From contig JAIXRD010000231.1 in the NCBI GenBank assembly GCA_027485365.1, positions 1-21,369 of the forward strand: 21,369 bases of DNA, given 5' to 3'. A program made the position numbers and the translations under genes. Source of the stretch: Cryomorphaceae bacterium (GTDB taxonomy: Bacteria > Bacteroidota > Bacteroidia > Flavobacteriales_D > Crocinitomicaceae). The notes beneath the pieces are model-generated. The model did no database searches. It had not been told where the DNA came from and saw only the letters and a list, made by a program, of their open reading frames with translations. Shown in pieces: positions 1 to 7,571 of this stretch. Position 1 is the first letter of the stretch. The number at the start of each line of letters is the position of its first letter.

Positions 1-69
1 CTTTTTGATATGATCTTTTATTTCATCCAGTGAAATAGGTTCTAAATTTTTTAAAGCTTCTTTTTTCAT
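1..69 (-). CDS. 5' end of an unidentified gene, truncated by the left edge
   Basis: An ATG at 67-69 (read on minus) opens a frame that stays open to the window edge, 23 codons, beginning MKKEALKNLEPISLDEIKDH. The nearest upstream in-frame stop is at 94-96 and no other ATG lies between, so this is the only ATG start. The visible part is hydrophilic, Lys/Glu-rich and probably helical, with no signal peptide. Too little is present to assign a family. A chance open frame of this length is possible, although the Lys/Glu/Leu composition looks like real coding sequence. Confidence 0.35.
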   Translation of the reverse strand, partial: MKKEALKNLEPISLDEIKDHIKK

Positions 70-349
70 TTCATTTAATTTACGACAACTAAATTAGATT
101 TTTTTTAGACATTTAATCACAAATAGAATATTTTTTTATTTAATTCAATAATTTTTGTTCCTGTTTTTTATGGGTTTCCAAGTTTTATTAAATGTAGTTT
201 TATCGCCTTTCAACGTTTTGAGGCTATCCGAAAGACGTGATTGTTACCACAAAACGTGAATTGAAAAACGAATGTTTGATTAACCACCATACTGTCTTTG
301 GAAAACGGAACCACGCCTTTTGGATAGGTGTGATCATGTATTGTTTTTT

Positions 350-559
350 TTACTGCATTAGGTTTATTTTACTTCTTTTTTTCAATCCAGCAAAGGCTTC
401 GTTATTAACAAAGTAAATCATTAAGTCAGCAAATACTTCATGATTGACAAAATAAATTTTCTTTTTTGCATAAGCCTCATTATTTACACCATAAACTTTT
501 TGTGTATTCGCAACACCAAACGTCAGCAATATCGTTGCTAAAATCAATAAATTTTTCAT
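350..559 (-). CDS. small secreted repeat protein resembling a miniature DUF6150 / 7(1) septoil knot protein
   Basis: 69 residues. Residues 1-20 form a signal peptide (Met-Lys, then a hydrophobic Leu/Ile/Ala stretch, then ANTQ), so export to the periplasm or beyond is likely. The mature part is three near-tandem 13-residue units starting at V22, I35 and I48, with the pattern [VI]Y-x-V-N-x-E-x-[YF]-A. The tail is AGLKKRSKINLMQ. This beta-strand repeat and basic tail resemble the Bacteroidota DUF6150 / '7(1) septoil knot' proteins as I recall them, which carry more copies of a YFV-x-x-x-x-x-A-D repeat and also end in an A-G-W/L-K-x-x-S-K type tail. If so, this is a shortened, perhaps degenerating version. 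The recalled family's typical D/K after the V is replaced by N here. No -7 box was found upstream. The gene stands alone. Function is unknown; the family link rests on pattern recognition. Confidence 0.6.
   Translation of the reverse strand: MKNLLILATILLTFGVANTQKVYGVNNEAYAKKKIYFVNHEVFADLMIYFVNNEAFAGLKKRSKINLMQ
380..496 (-). repeat. three 39-bp coding repeats in the septoil-like peptide
   Basis: Residues 22-60 of the 69-residue protein are three units with an exact 13-residue (39-bp) period, anchored by V22, I35 and I48. The units are VYGVNNEAYAKKK, IYFVNHEVFADLM and IYFVNNEAFAGLK. DNA identity between units is only partial, so the duplication is not recent. Confidence 0.75.
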
Positions 560-807
560 TAGTTTTACTTTAAAAGATTGTACCTACTCTTTATCGGTAT
601 CCTCCGATTTATTTCGGTTTACACTTGCTCAAATCTTGTTTATAAACGCCATAAAACTTCGCTTATACATCCAATTTGTTTACAGGCGCTATGCTGAATT
701 GAGCGCGCGAATGTACATTTAAATATTTATAAATTGTAAAAATTCGCACCGATTTGTTGTTACTCCCTTGTTACCTTAATGGAGAATTTAGCGCATTATA
801 AATCACG

Positions 808-1342
808 CTATTTTTTAAACCCAATTTGATTCCTTTGTTTCTGCTGCGCTTGCTTTTGATCCTTTTGAATCAGAAAATTCAAGACTTGCTCAATGTCCGA
901 GAATTTCTGACCATATTGTTGTTCTAACGCATCCAGGCGCTTGCTTAATTCTTGATGGGTTAAAGCCCATTGCCGCATGAACACAAAAGCCCGCATGATG
1001 GAGATGTTCATGTGTATCGCTTTTTTACTCTTTAAAACACTTGAAAGCATAGCCACTCCCTGTTCGGTAAATGCAAAGGATTGATGTCTTGTTCCTCCCC
1101 AACTTGATGTCACAAATTGTGATGTCAAGTTTTTCATTTCATCTTCCGTTAATTCAAACATAAAGTCTGTTGGCTTTGGTTCGCTGAAGCTACGCGAAAG
1201 CAAGAAATCGCTCGATGTTTCGCCGAACGGCCTGTTTCAGTGACCGTGTTTCCACTTGATACATTTTTGCCAATTCAAAATCTAGGATGACTTTCTTTCC
1301 TCGTACTTCGAGGATGCTGTTTTTGATGAGTTCTATTTCCAT
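808..1342 (-). pseudogene. ORF6N-domain (KilA-N/phage antirepressor-like) protein, disrupted by a 31-bp insertion
   Basis: The gene starts at ATG 1342-1340, preceded by an AAGGA-like sequence. The first frame (MEIELIKNSILEVRGKK, then residues 21-47 ending RRNIERF) is the N-terminal half of an ORF6N domain and soon meets TAG. The second frame (from about 1203 to the stop at 808) resumes with PTDFMFELTEDE, SSWGGTRHQSFAFTEQGVAM and SSVLKSKKAIHMNISIMRAF, then a coiled coil and the usual ending QKQRNQIGFKK. In intact members the two parts join directly as ERF-P-x-DFMFEL. Here 31 extra bases (1174-1204) lie exactly between the Phe and Pro codons, add a stop and shift the frame. ORF6N proteins are DNA-binding-type proteins common in phage and bacterial accessory regions. 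The 131-residue downstream frame could only start at a TTG inside the insertion, so it is unlikely to be functional. Outside the insertion the sequence looks undamaged, which suggests recent inactivation. Confidence 0.85.
1174..1204. repeat. 31-bp palindromic insertion inside the ORF6N gene
   Basis: Comparing the broken gene with the ERF-P-x-DFMFEL junction of the family leaves exactly 31 extra bases, give or take a 1-base slide of the boundaries. The insert contains the inverted repeat TTCGC-(9 nt)-GCGAA, extendable with a bulge to GCTT/AAGC. It has no room for a transposase. It could be one copy of a short dispersed palindromic repeat. No second copy is present in this window. Confidence 0.6.
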
Positions 1343-1445
1343 TGCGTTTTTTGGAATCCTTTAACGCAAATAGACTTTACTTATTGAAACCCTATATAAA
1401 CACGTTAGCTCTTGACTTTAACCTTGACCGGTTCAGACTTTTTTA

Positions 1446-4400
1446 CTACAAAATCAAGGTTATACTTCCAGTTACTCGGTGACCAATGTTCTCGTTGTCG
1501 ATCCAATCAATGATGTACGTATACACCCCAATCTGACATTTATTTCCGTTATAAGTTCCATCCCACGGATCACCCGTTGACGTGAAGATTCGCTCTCCCC
1601 ATCGGTTGTAAATGGCATAGGTATATGACTTCACGTTTTGTAAAATTGGGTACCATAAGTCATTCGTTCCATCGGCATCTGGAGTAAATGAATTCGGTGC
1701 AAAAATCGTCAGCATCGAACAATCCAAGAATAATAAATCTAAGGTTACCGTAGAATCACATCCGTTATCTGCCACCAAGGGTAGGGTGTAGGTACCCGAT
1801 GTATTTAGGGTATCTATACCGAAAATGTAGGGCGTTCCCAAACATACAGTATCCATTATGCTGGTTTCATAGGCGGCATTTAAGAATAAACTCAACACGT
1901 TGATCGAATCACAGCCGTTTACTGTAGTGGTTGTATCAAAATAAACGCCCTCCTGCGTGTAGGTGTTTCCATTAAAGGTATACGATGTCCCTTGACATAG
2001 ATGTACTTCTTGATTTACGACCACTGGAGTAATCACAAAGATGCTGGTGGTTACAATACTATCACACCCATGAATGCTCTGAATCGTATCTTGGTATTGA
2101 CCATTTTCCGTATACTCATTTCCATTAAAGGAAAACACATCGCCTTGACACAGGGTGGTATTTTGAAACCCATAACTTGGATTCGGATGAAAACTGAGCG
2201 TACTCAAGACCACAGAATCGCACCCCATAATGGAAATTAAGGAGTCTGTGTAGGTCCCCGCAAGGTCCTGCATCGCTCCTCCCAGTAGTATGCTGTCTCC
2301 TTGACAAATCGTTACCGAAACGGGAACAGTCACCGGTAAACAAGGATTTTGACAACCGGTAGCATCGATGCTCAAGGTTAAGGGACACGGTTCATCTGGA
2401 ATCGTAACGGTATAGGTTCCTTGGATAGCGGCAAGATACGATACGGGCTGACCTTGTACTACGCTTCCTGATTGAACAAGCGCACCCAATGGATTCGTTA
2501 TAGCGTATGCATATCCTTGATTCAAATAAGCAGAAACCCCTCCGTTTAAGGCAAAACTTAGGGTGCAATTGCTGTTATTGTACGAACTGGATGCCGCTAA
2601 AGGCGATAGGAATACCACGGGAACCCCTTCTTCTACCGTGGTGGTTTGGCAGCTAAAGGTTCCCCACGCATTGGGTAAGTCTCCAGCAGGAGAAAGGTAG
2701 TACACGGTATTGTAAACTGGGTTGCCAAAGGAACCGCTCCCGTTGCCGCTGTGCACGAAACTCCCGTTTGACTGCAAGGAGTCAAGGTATGTAAAGCCTG
2801 AATTATACACTGGATCAGGTACCGTAGGGTAACTGTGCAAGACATAACCCGGAGATAAGCACCCGGGAAGTTGTTGCGTAGAATTTCCAATTCCGTCGAG
2901 CATGATGTTCGGTTGAAGCGTATTGCCGTAACACACCAGAACCGTATCCCCAAGTAATACATTGGTATATTCACCATTACTAACAGTGACTTCGATGTCT
3001 CCAGCATCCGCCTCGATTTCATGCACATAATCAATGATGTATTGTCCTTCATCACCAGGCGAACCTCCATCCAATTGAATGGCATATACGGTCCCGGAAT
3101 CTAAACAACACATAGACACTTGTAGTCCGTTTTGCGTTGCAGCACCGCTTACCACTGGCGTAATTACTGGATCGTAGCGCGTTCCATTGGTGGTGAATGT
3201 AGCTGGGGCAAGCCCTCCATAGCAGCTATTTCCATTCAATAGTTCAAAAATATTGAAGCGCAATAAGTTCATACCAATATACGCACGTAAACTAATTTCA
3301 ACCGCTCCAGAGGCCGGTGCTACAAAGTAATGCCAAACGGTCTGGTTTGCACAATTGGCCGGGTTCGGATCAACATTCGGTTCACCCGCTAAGTATTCTT
3401 GACAGGCCAGCACATTCGAACCCGCTACCGCTTGAAACGGAGGTGTTACTCCAGCAGGAATTACAGGGACTTGATATAAGGGGTTTTGCATGGTAAGGCA
3501 AAGGATATCATTCCACGGAGGGTTTTGACTTGGATCCACTACACTGGGGTCGTGCACCCAAGTTTTTATGGATTGTGAACTCAGGGGTGTAATGGCATCA
3601 GAAGGATCCACCATGCCGAAATATTTATATCCCGGTTCTAAGCACGGCGCAAGAATTAAGGCATTGGGGTCACCGCCAAGAAATCCATTGGTTCCTCCTT
3701 CATCGGAATCAATAAACTTGAGGTTAGAGCATAAATAATCCATAGGAACTCCTGGCGCAAACGATGTATCATAGCCAAATAGGGCAGCGCTTTCTCCATA
3801 CAATGCACTTTGATAATCTGCTTCAAAGGATATGCGGCCTTGCTGCGGAGCAATAAAGTTCAACCAAACACTTTCATTCATCACAGGATTTCCTACGGCA
3901 GCATGGGGATAGTCATAAGCGTGGTATTGGTTCGGATTCGAACTGCTGTGCGCTTGTCCTGTTTCTGCTGCATTATTCCCACCGTCAAAGGCACAACCAA
4001 AATTTAATACAGTTGTTGCTGGACTGTTTTGTCCCGAAGAAATCGCGGCTGTTCCATAAGGCACGGTGGTGGATAAACAGGGAATATCTTCCAGATTAGG
4101 TGCGCCTCCACCCAAACCATTCACTCGTAGCTGAAAATACCCGTTGTCATTGACTTGATCGGATGTGAATTGAATATAATATGTTTCACCAGGAATTAAC
4201 TTTTGATAGGAAATCAAAGGAATAGGGTCGCACGCATTCAAGGTGATTTCAGCCTCGGGGTCGATTCCAAGTAAGTCTACGCCATCAGAAAAGTCTATGT
4301 TCGAAAGGTATTCGAATTTATTTTTAATCAATACCCCCGTTACGGCGTGTATCCCATCGGTACAATTTCCTTGGTCAGCCGCATGATAAATTTGAAAATA

Positions 4401-5177
4401 GGTCCCAATTTGCGTACCTGCCAAATCCGAGGTGATTTCTACACTGCCGGAAGGCGGAGCAACAAATTTAGTCCATAGTGAACCGGCATTTTGTACGTCA
4501 TTTGCAGCGGGTTCGTTGGGTTCTAGCGTGCCAGGACACCACCCGAAGGTGTAGGTAGTGTTCAGTGTTAAGCTGTTCGCGTTACAGATATTATCCTGCA
4601 TGTAATTAACCACGATGGGAATTCGGTCCACCCGTAAATTAACGGTGTAGTTTTGGTTGCATCCCGGGTCTACGGAATTGGCCGTGAATGTATAAAACAA
4701 GGAACCTGCCGCGGCTGGAACTGGCATGGTAACGTTTTGCAGATTGGTTTGACCGTCGTTTAAGCCAAACACGTCATAGTTGCCAACATCATCATTTTCG
4801 TAGGCTTCCCAGGCTAAATTAATGCTAGTAGGGACATTTGTTGGACAGAGGTAGTCGTGATCGAAGAAAAGGCCATTATTTGGCGAGAAATTCCCGTTGG
4901 GTGTACTCATCGTATAAGGACCGTTGTCGTTGTTTTTGTAGGCATAATTAAAGCCAAAAATTCCGAAAAGGGCAGGATTGTTATTGGAATATCCAACGGT
5001 GTTATCCGTTCCAGTGAATTCCCATACAAAGTCTGAATTCCCAAAGAAAAGCCCGTCACAATCTTGAAAAATACCAACTTGAACCGAGAGTACTGTAACT
5101 CGAATAGTTGCCTGGCTCCACAACGAAAGCGTCGCGCAACATGTGAAAAGTAGGGGTAGTAATCTTAGGTTAGGCAT
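1446..5177 (-). CDS. large secreted T9SS cargo protein with PPC-like domains, Cys-Gln-Gly repeats and a CHU_C C-terminal domain
   Basis: 1243 residues. Residues 1-23 look like a signal peptide (hydrophobic, ending SLWSQA). Three PPC-like beta-sandwich modules follow at about 195-355, 365-545 and 556-720, recognised by the recurring W-x-x-F-[VI]-A-P-x-x-G motif (W235, W438, W615). Residues 956-1155 are four repeats of about 51 residues, each with [TH]-x-C-[QL]-G near the start and GCDS near the middle. Residues 1156-1243 are a gliding-motility-associated C-terminal (CHU_C/TIGR04131-like) domain with PNSFTPDADGTNDLW, YNRWGERIF and WDGTYNG. This C-terminal type is known as a T9SS targeting signal, so the protein is probably exported across the outer membrane and surface-attached or released. 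Its ATG lies 16 bp after the pdhC stop in the same direction with no visible hairpin, so read-through from the pdh operon is possible. Many Cys pairs suggest disulfides. The ligand is unknown; an adhesin-like role is an inference. Confidence 0.88.
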   Translation of the reverse strand: MPNLRLLPLLFTCCATLSLWSQATIRVTVLSVQVGIFQDCDGLFFGNSDFVWEFTGTDNTVGYSNNNPALFGIFGFNYAYKNNDNGPYTMSTPNGNFSPNNGLFFDHDYLCPTNVPTSINLAWEAYENDDVGNYDVFGLNDGQTNLQNVTMPVPAAAGSLFYTFTANSVDPGCNQNYTVNLRVDRIPIVVNYMQDNICNANSLTLNTTYTFGWCPGTLEPNEPAANDVQNAGSLWTKFVAPPSGSVEITSDLAGTQIGTYFQIYHAADQGNCTDGIHAVTGVLIKNKFEYLSNIDFSDGVDLLGIDPEAEITLNACDPIPLISYQKLIPGETYYIQFTSDQVNDNGYFQLRVNGLGGGAPNLEDIPCLSTTVPYGTAAISSGQNSPATTVLNFGCAFDGGNNAAETGQAHSSSNPNQYHAYDYPHAAVGNPVMNESVWLNFIAPQQGRISFEADYQSALYGESAALFGYDTSFAPGVPMDYLCSNLKFIDSDEGGTNGFLGGDPNALILAPCLEPGYKYFGMVDPSDAITPLSSQSIKTWVHDPSVVDPSQNPPWNDILCLTMQNPLYQVPVIPAGVTPPFQAVAGSNVLACQEYLAGEPNVDPNPANCANQTVWHYFVAPASGAVEISLRAYIGMNLLRFNIFELLNGNSCYGGLAPATFTTNGTRYDPVITPVVSGAATQNGLQVSMCCLDSGTVYAIQLDGGSPGDEGQYIIDYVHEIEADAGDIEVTVSNGEYTNVLLGDTVLVCYGNTLQPNIMLDGIGNSTQQLPGCLSPGYVLHSYPTVPDPVYNSGFTYLDSLQSNGSFVHSGNGSGSFGNPVYNTVYYLSPAGDLPNAWGTFSCQTTTVEEGVPVVFLSPLAASSSYNNSNCTLSFALNGGVSAYLNQGYAYAITNPLGALVQSGSVVQGQPVSYLAAIQGTYTVTIPDEPCPLTLSIDATGCQNPCLPVTVPVSVTICQGDSILLGGAMQDLAGTYTDSLISIMGCDSVVLSTLSFHPNPSYGFQNTTLCQGDVFSFNGNEYTENGQYQDTIQSIHGCDSIVTTSIFVITPVVVNQEVHLCQGTSYTFNGNTYTQEGVYFDTTTTVNGCDSINVLSLFLNAAYETSIMDTVCLGTPYIFGIDTLNTSGTYTLPLVADNGCDSTVTLDLLFLDCSMLTIFAPNSFTPDADGTNDLWYPILQNVKSYTYAIYNRWGERIFTSTGDPWDGTYNGNKCQIGVYTYIIDWIDNENIGHRVTGSITLIL
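1713..2312 (-). repeat. four ~51-residue Cys-Gln-Gly/GCDS repeats in the CHU_C protein
   Basis: Residues 956-1155 repeat with Cys positions at about 958, 1010, 1061 and 1112, giving a period of 51-52 residues. Each unit has C-[QL]-G near its start, then a G-x-Y turn, then GCDS about 28 residues on. The fourth unit runs straight into the CHU_C domain. Such units are frequent just before this sorting domain in Bacteroidota surface proteins. Confidence 0.75.
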
Positions 5178-5193
5178 ACATCCATTCGCTTAC

Positions 5194-6459
5194 TCAAAGG
5201 AGCATCGAAACTGGATTTTCCATGTAGCTTTTGAATGTTTGTAAGAACGCTGAACCGCTTGCACCGTCTACCACGCGATGGTCACAAGATAAGGTTACTT
5301 TCATTACATTGCCTGGGACAACTTGTCCATTCTTTACTACAGGAACTTCCTTAATGCCTCCTACAGCTAAAATACAACTATCAGGTGGATTCACAATAGC
5401 AGTAAAGGACTCAATTCCAAACATACCAAGATTTGAAATGGTAAATGTGTTTCCTTCCCAATCTGCAGGTTGTAGTTTTTTCTCTTTCGCGCGACCTGCA
5501 AAATCTTTAACTTCTGCAGAAATTTGCATAAAGCCTTTGGTATCAGCAAAGCGAACTACAGGCACCAATAGACCGTCTTCTACTGCTACAGCCACACCAA
5601 TATTAACGTGTTGGTTTCTGCGGATGAAGTCGCCCATCCAAGAAGAGTTTAAGGTTGGATGTTTTCGTAAGGATAGGGCCACCGCTTTTACTACGATATC
5701 GTTGAAAGAAATTTTGTATCCCTCTGTGGCGTTCACTGAAGTACGGAAAGCCATGGCATTATCCATGTCGATATCCAATGTAAGATAAAAATGCGGTGCA
5801 GTAAATTTACTTTCTGCAAGTCTACGAGCAATAGTTTTTCTCATTTGAGAAATAGGCTCATCGGTATAGGTTTCCGTAGTTAATCCCCCTGAATTACCAG
5901 CGGATGCAGAAACACCATTCGGATGTGGCATATAGTGATGAACATCACGTTTTACGATTCTACCATTTTCTCCAGAACCTGCAACATATTGTAAATCAAT
6001 TCCTTTTTCCTCTGCCAGTTTTTTAGCGAGCGGTGAAGCATAGACACGGTCGTTATTTACGGCTGGTTTAGGAGTGGTTTTTGGTGCACTAACAGGAACA
6101 GCAGCAGGGGCTGGAGTAGCTTTTGGTGCTGGTGTTTCAACCGCTGGAGCAGGCTTAACTTCTTCTGTTTTCGCTGGCTCTGCGGCCGGAGCTGAATTCA
6201 GCAAGGAAGAAATGTCTTCACCGGCTTGACCAATAATCGCTAATAAGGCGTTAACTGGAGCCGCTTTGCCTGTTTCAACACCGATGTGTAACAATACTCC
6301 GTCATAGAACGATTCAAATTCCATGGTGGCTTTATCGGTTTCGATTTCTGCCAATAATTCGCCGGATTTCACAGCATCGCCCACGTTTTTTAACCAAGAT
6401 GCCACAACTCCTTCGGTCATGGTATCACTTAATTTGGGCATGTAAATTACTTCAGCCAT
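5194..6459 (-). CDS. pdhC: pyruvate dehydrogenase complex E2, dihydrolipoamide acetyltransferase
   Basis: 421 residues. E2 passes the acetyl group from E1 to CoA through a swinging lipoyl arm and forms the core of the cytoplasmic pyruvate dehydrogenase complex. A single lipoyl domain spans residues 1-83, with the lipoylated Lys43 in ETDKATMEFES. An Ala/Pro/Lys-rich flexible linker spans about 85-137. The peripheral-subunit-binding domain is at 138-175 (VYASPLAKKLAEEKGIDL, then GSGENGRIVKRD). The catalytic acyltransferase domain is about 198-421, ending with the active-site motif DHRVVDG, His394 and Asp398. The ATG lies 11 bp after the pdhA stop, so the two are clearly one operon. The specific neighbour E1 alpha supports pyruvate rather than 2-oxoglutarate as substrate. 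E1 beta and E3 are not in the window. Confidence 0.96.
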   Translation of the reverse strand: MAEVIYMPKLSDTMTEGVVASWLKNVGDAVKSGELLAEIETDKATMEFESFYDGVLLHIGVETGKAAPVNALLAIIGQAGEDISSLLNSAPAAEPAKTEEVKPAPAVETPAPKATPAPAAVPVSAPKTTPKPAVNNDRVYASPLAKKLAEEKGIDLQYVAGSGENGRIVKRDVHHYMPHPNGVSASAGNSGGLTTETYTDEPISQMRKTIARRLAESKFTAPHFYLTLDIDMDNAMAFRTSVNATEGYKISFNDIVVKAVALSLRKHPTLNSSWMGDFIRRNQHVNIGVAVAVEDGLLVPVVRFADTKGFMQISAEVKDFAGRAKEKKLQPADWEGNTFTISNLGMFGIESFTAIVNPPDSCILAVGGIKEVPVVKNGQVVPGNVMKVTLSCDHRVVDGASGSAFLQTFKSYMENPVSMLL

Positions 6460-6470
6460 TGCTTGTAGTA

Positions 6471-7511
6471 TTAATATTCTTTAATGTATGGATAATCTGC
6501 TTGAACATAAACGTCTTCATAAAGTTCAGACGCATCAGGATAAGGTGAGTTTTCAGCGAAGGCAACGCTTTCGTCTACTTCATTTTTAACCCATGCATCG
6601 ATGTCGCTTAATTCTTTTTCAGAAAGCCATTTATTTGATTTAATTAAGGACAATACATGGTCGATTGGGTCTTGTTCCATCCAATCATTTACCTCGTCTT
6701 TCGTACGGTACTTTTGTGGATCCGACATCGAGTGTCCTTTGTAACGGTATGTTCTAATATCGAGTAGGGTAGGACCATCTCCGCGACGTGCTCTGTTTGC
6801 CGCTTCTTCGATGGCATTATGCACATCTTCCGGACGCATCCCGTTTACAATTTTTGAGGGCATTTCATACGAAAGCCCAATTTTAGAAAGATCGGTAACG
6901 TTGGTGGTACGTTCAACGCTTGTTCCCATGGCGTAGTTGTTGTTTTCAATGATATAAATCACTGGAAGTTTCCACATCATTGCCATGTTAAAGGTTTCAT
7001 GAAGTGCCCCTTGTCTAACCGCACCGTCACCCATAGAAACGATAGCGACATTTTCTGTACCGTTATATTGTTCTGCGAAGGCAACCCCTGTTCCCATAGG
7101 AATTTGAGCTCCTACAATACCATGGCCACCCATGAAGTTTTTCTCCTTGTCAAAAAAGTGCATGGAGCCTCCTTTTCCTTTGGAACACCCCGTGCTTCGG
7201 CCGTACAATTCAGCCATTAACACGCGTGGATCTGTGCCCAAAGCAATCGGATGCGCATGGTCACGGTATGCGGTCATGTGCTTATCTGTTGGGCGTACCG
7301 CACTGGCAGTACCTACCGCAATGGCTTCTTGTCCAATGTAAAGGTGACAAAATCCACCAAATTTTTGTTGAATGTACAACTGACCCGTTTTTTCTTCAAA
7401 ACGTCGAATAAGTAACATGTCTTTGTACCATTTGACGTATGTTTCTTTCCCGAATTTCCCTTCGGAACTCTTTGCGGTAGCTGCTTTTTTAGTGCTTGAC
7501 TTAATGGCCAT
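6471..7511 (-). CDS. pdhA: pyruvate dehydrogenase E1 component, alpha subunit
   Basis: 346 residues. With the beta subunit it forms the thiamine-diphosphate-dependent E1, which decarboxylates pyruvate and acetylates the E2 lipoyl group. The ThDP/Mg binding motif runs from GDG (161-163) to NNN (190-192). The conserved segments YRDHAHPIALG (82-92), GRSTGCSKGKGGSMHFF (104-120) and RYRYKGHSMSDPQKYR-type loop with His260 are all present. The N-terminal 20 residues are a Lys/Ala/Ser-rich extension. The start ATG (7511) sits 17 nt after a good -7 box, TATATTTG. This is the two-subunit (alpha/beta) form of E1; the beta subunit is not adjacent, so it must be encoded elsewhere. First gene of the pdhA-pdhC operon. 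Confidence 0.96.
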   Translation of the reverse strand: MAIKSSTKKAATAKSSEGKFGKETYVKWYKDMLLIRRFEEKTGQLYIQQKFGGFCHLYIGQEAIAVGTASAVRPTDKHMTAYRDHAHPIALGTDPRVLMAELYGRSTGCSKGKGGSMHFFDKEKNFMGGHGIVGAQIPMGTGVAFAEQYNGTENVAIVSMGDGAVRQGALHETFNMAMMWKLPVIYIIENNNYAMGTSVERTTNVTDLSKIGLSYEMPSKIVNGMRPEDVHNAIEEAANRARRGDGPTLLDIRTYRYKGHSMSDPQKYRTKDEVNDWMEQDPIDHVLSLIKSNKWLSEKELSDIDAWVKNEVDESVAFAENSPYPDASELYEDVYVQADYPYIKEY

Positions 7512-7528
7512 AATTCAACAAATTTTTA

Positions 7529-7536
7529 CAAATATA
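7529..7536 (-). promoter_or_regulatory. -7 box of the pdhA promoter (TATATTTG)
   Basis: Exact match to the Bacteroidota -7 consensus TAnnTTTG on the minus strand, with its last G 17 nt before the pdhA ATG. It lies in the 60-bp lgt-pdhA gap. A TTGACA-like sequence lies further upstream, but the spacing (about 25 nt) is longer than usual, so no -33 element is claimed. Confidence 0.6.
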
Positions 7537-7571
7537 TAAAGGATTCCGAATATCTTAATGTCAATTATACA

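Noticed and set aside
593..608. Hairpin ATCGG-TATCCT-CCGAT as a terminator
   Set aside because: The stem is only 5 bp, there is no T-tract, and it lies upstream rather than downstream of the small gene.
808..1203. An intact 131-residue gene starting at TTG 1203
   Set aside because: The TTG lies inside the 31-bp insertion, and the product would lack the N-terminal half of the ORF6N domain found in the other frame just upstream.
1385..1445. Terminator after the 1243-residue CHU_C gene
   Set aside because: The only inverted repeat is a 4-bp AACC/GGTT stem without a following T-run in the correct position.
5231..5788. 185-codon plus-strand open frame opposite pdhC
   Set aside because: It is a shadow of the pdhC coding strand, with no recognisable protein features or promoter.
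6548..6575. Possible second copy of the 31-bp palindrome in pdhA (shared TTCAGCGAA and GCTTTCG)
   Set aside because: The shared words are short, differently spaced and explained by conserved pdhA codons.
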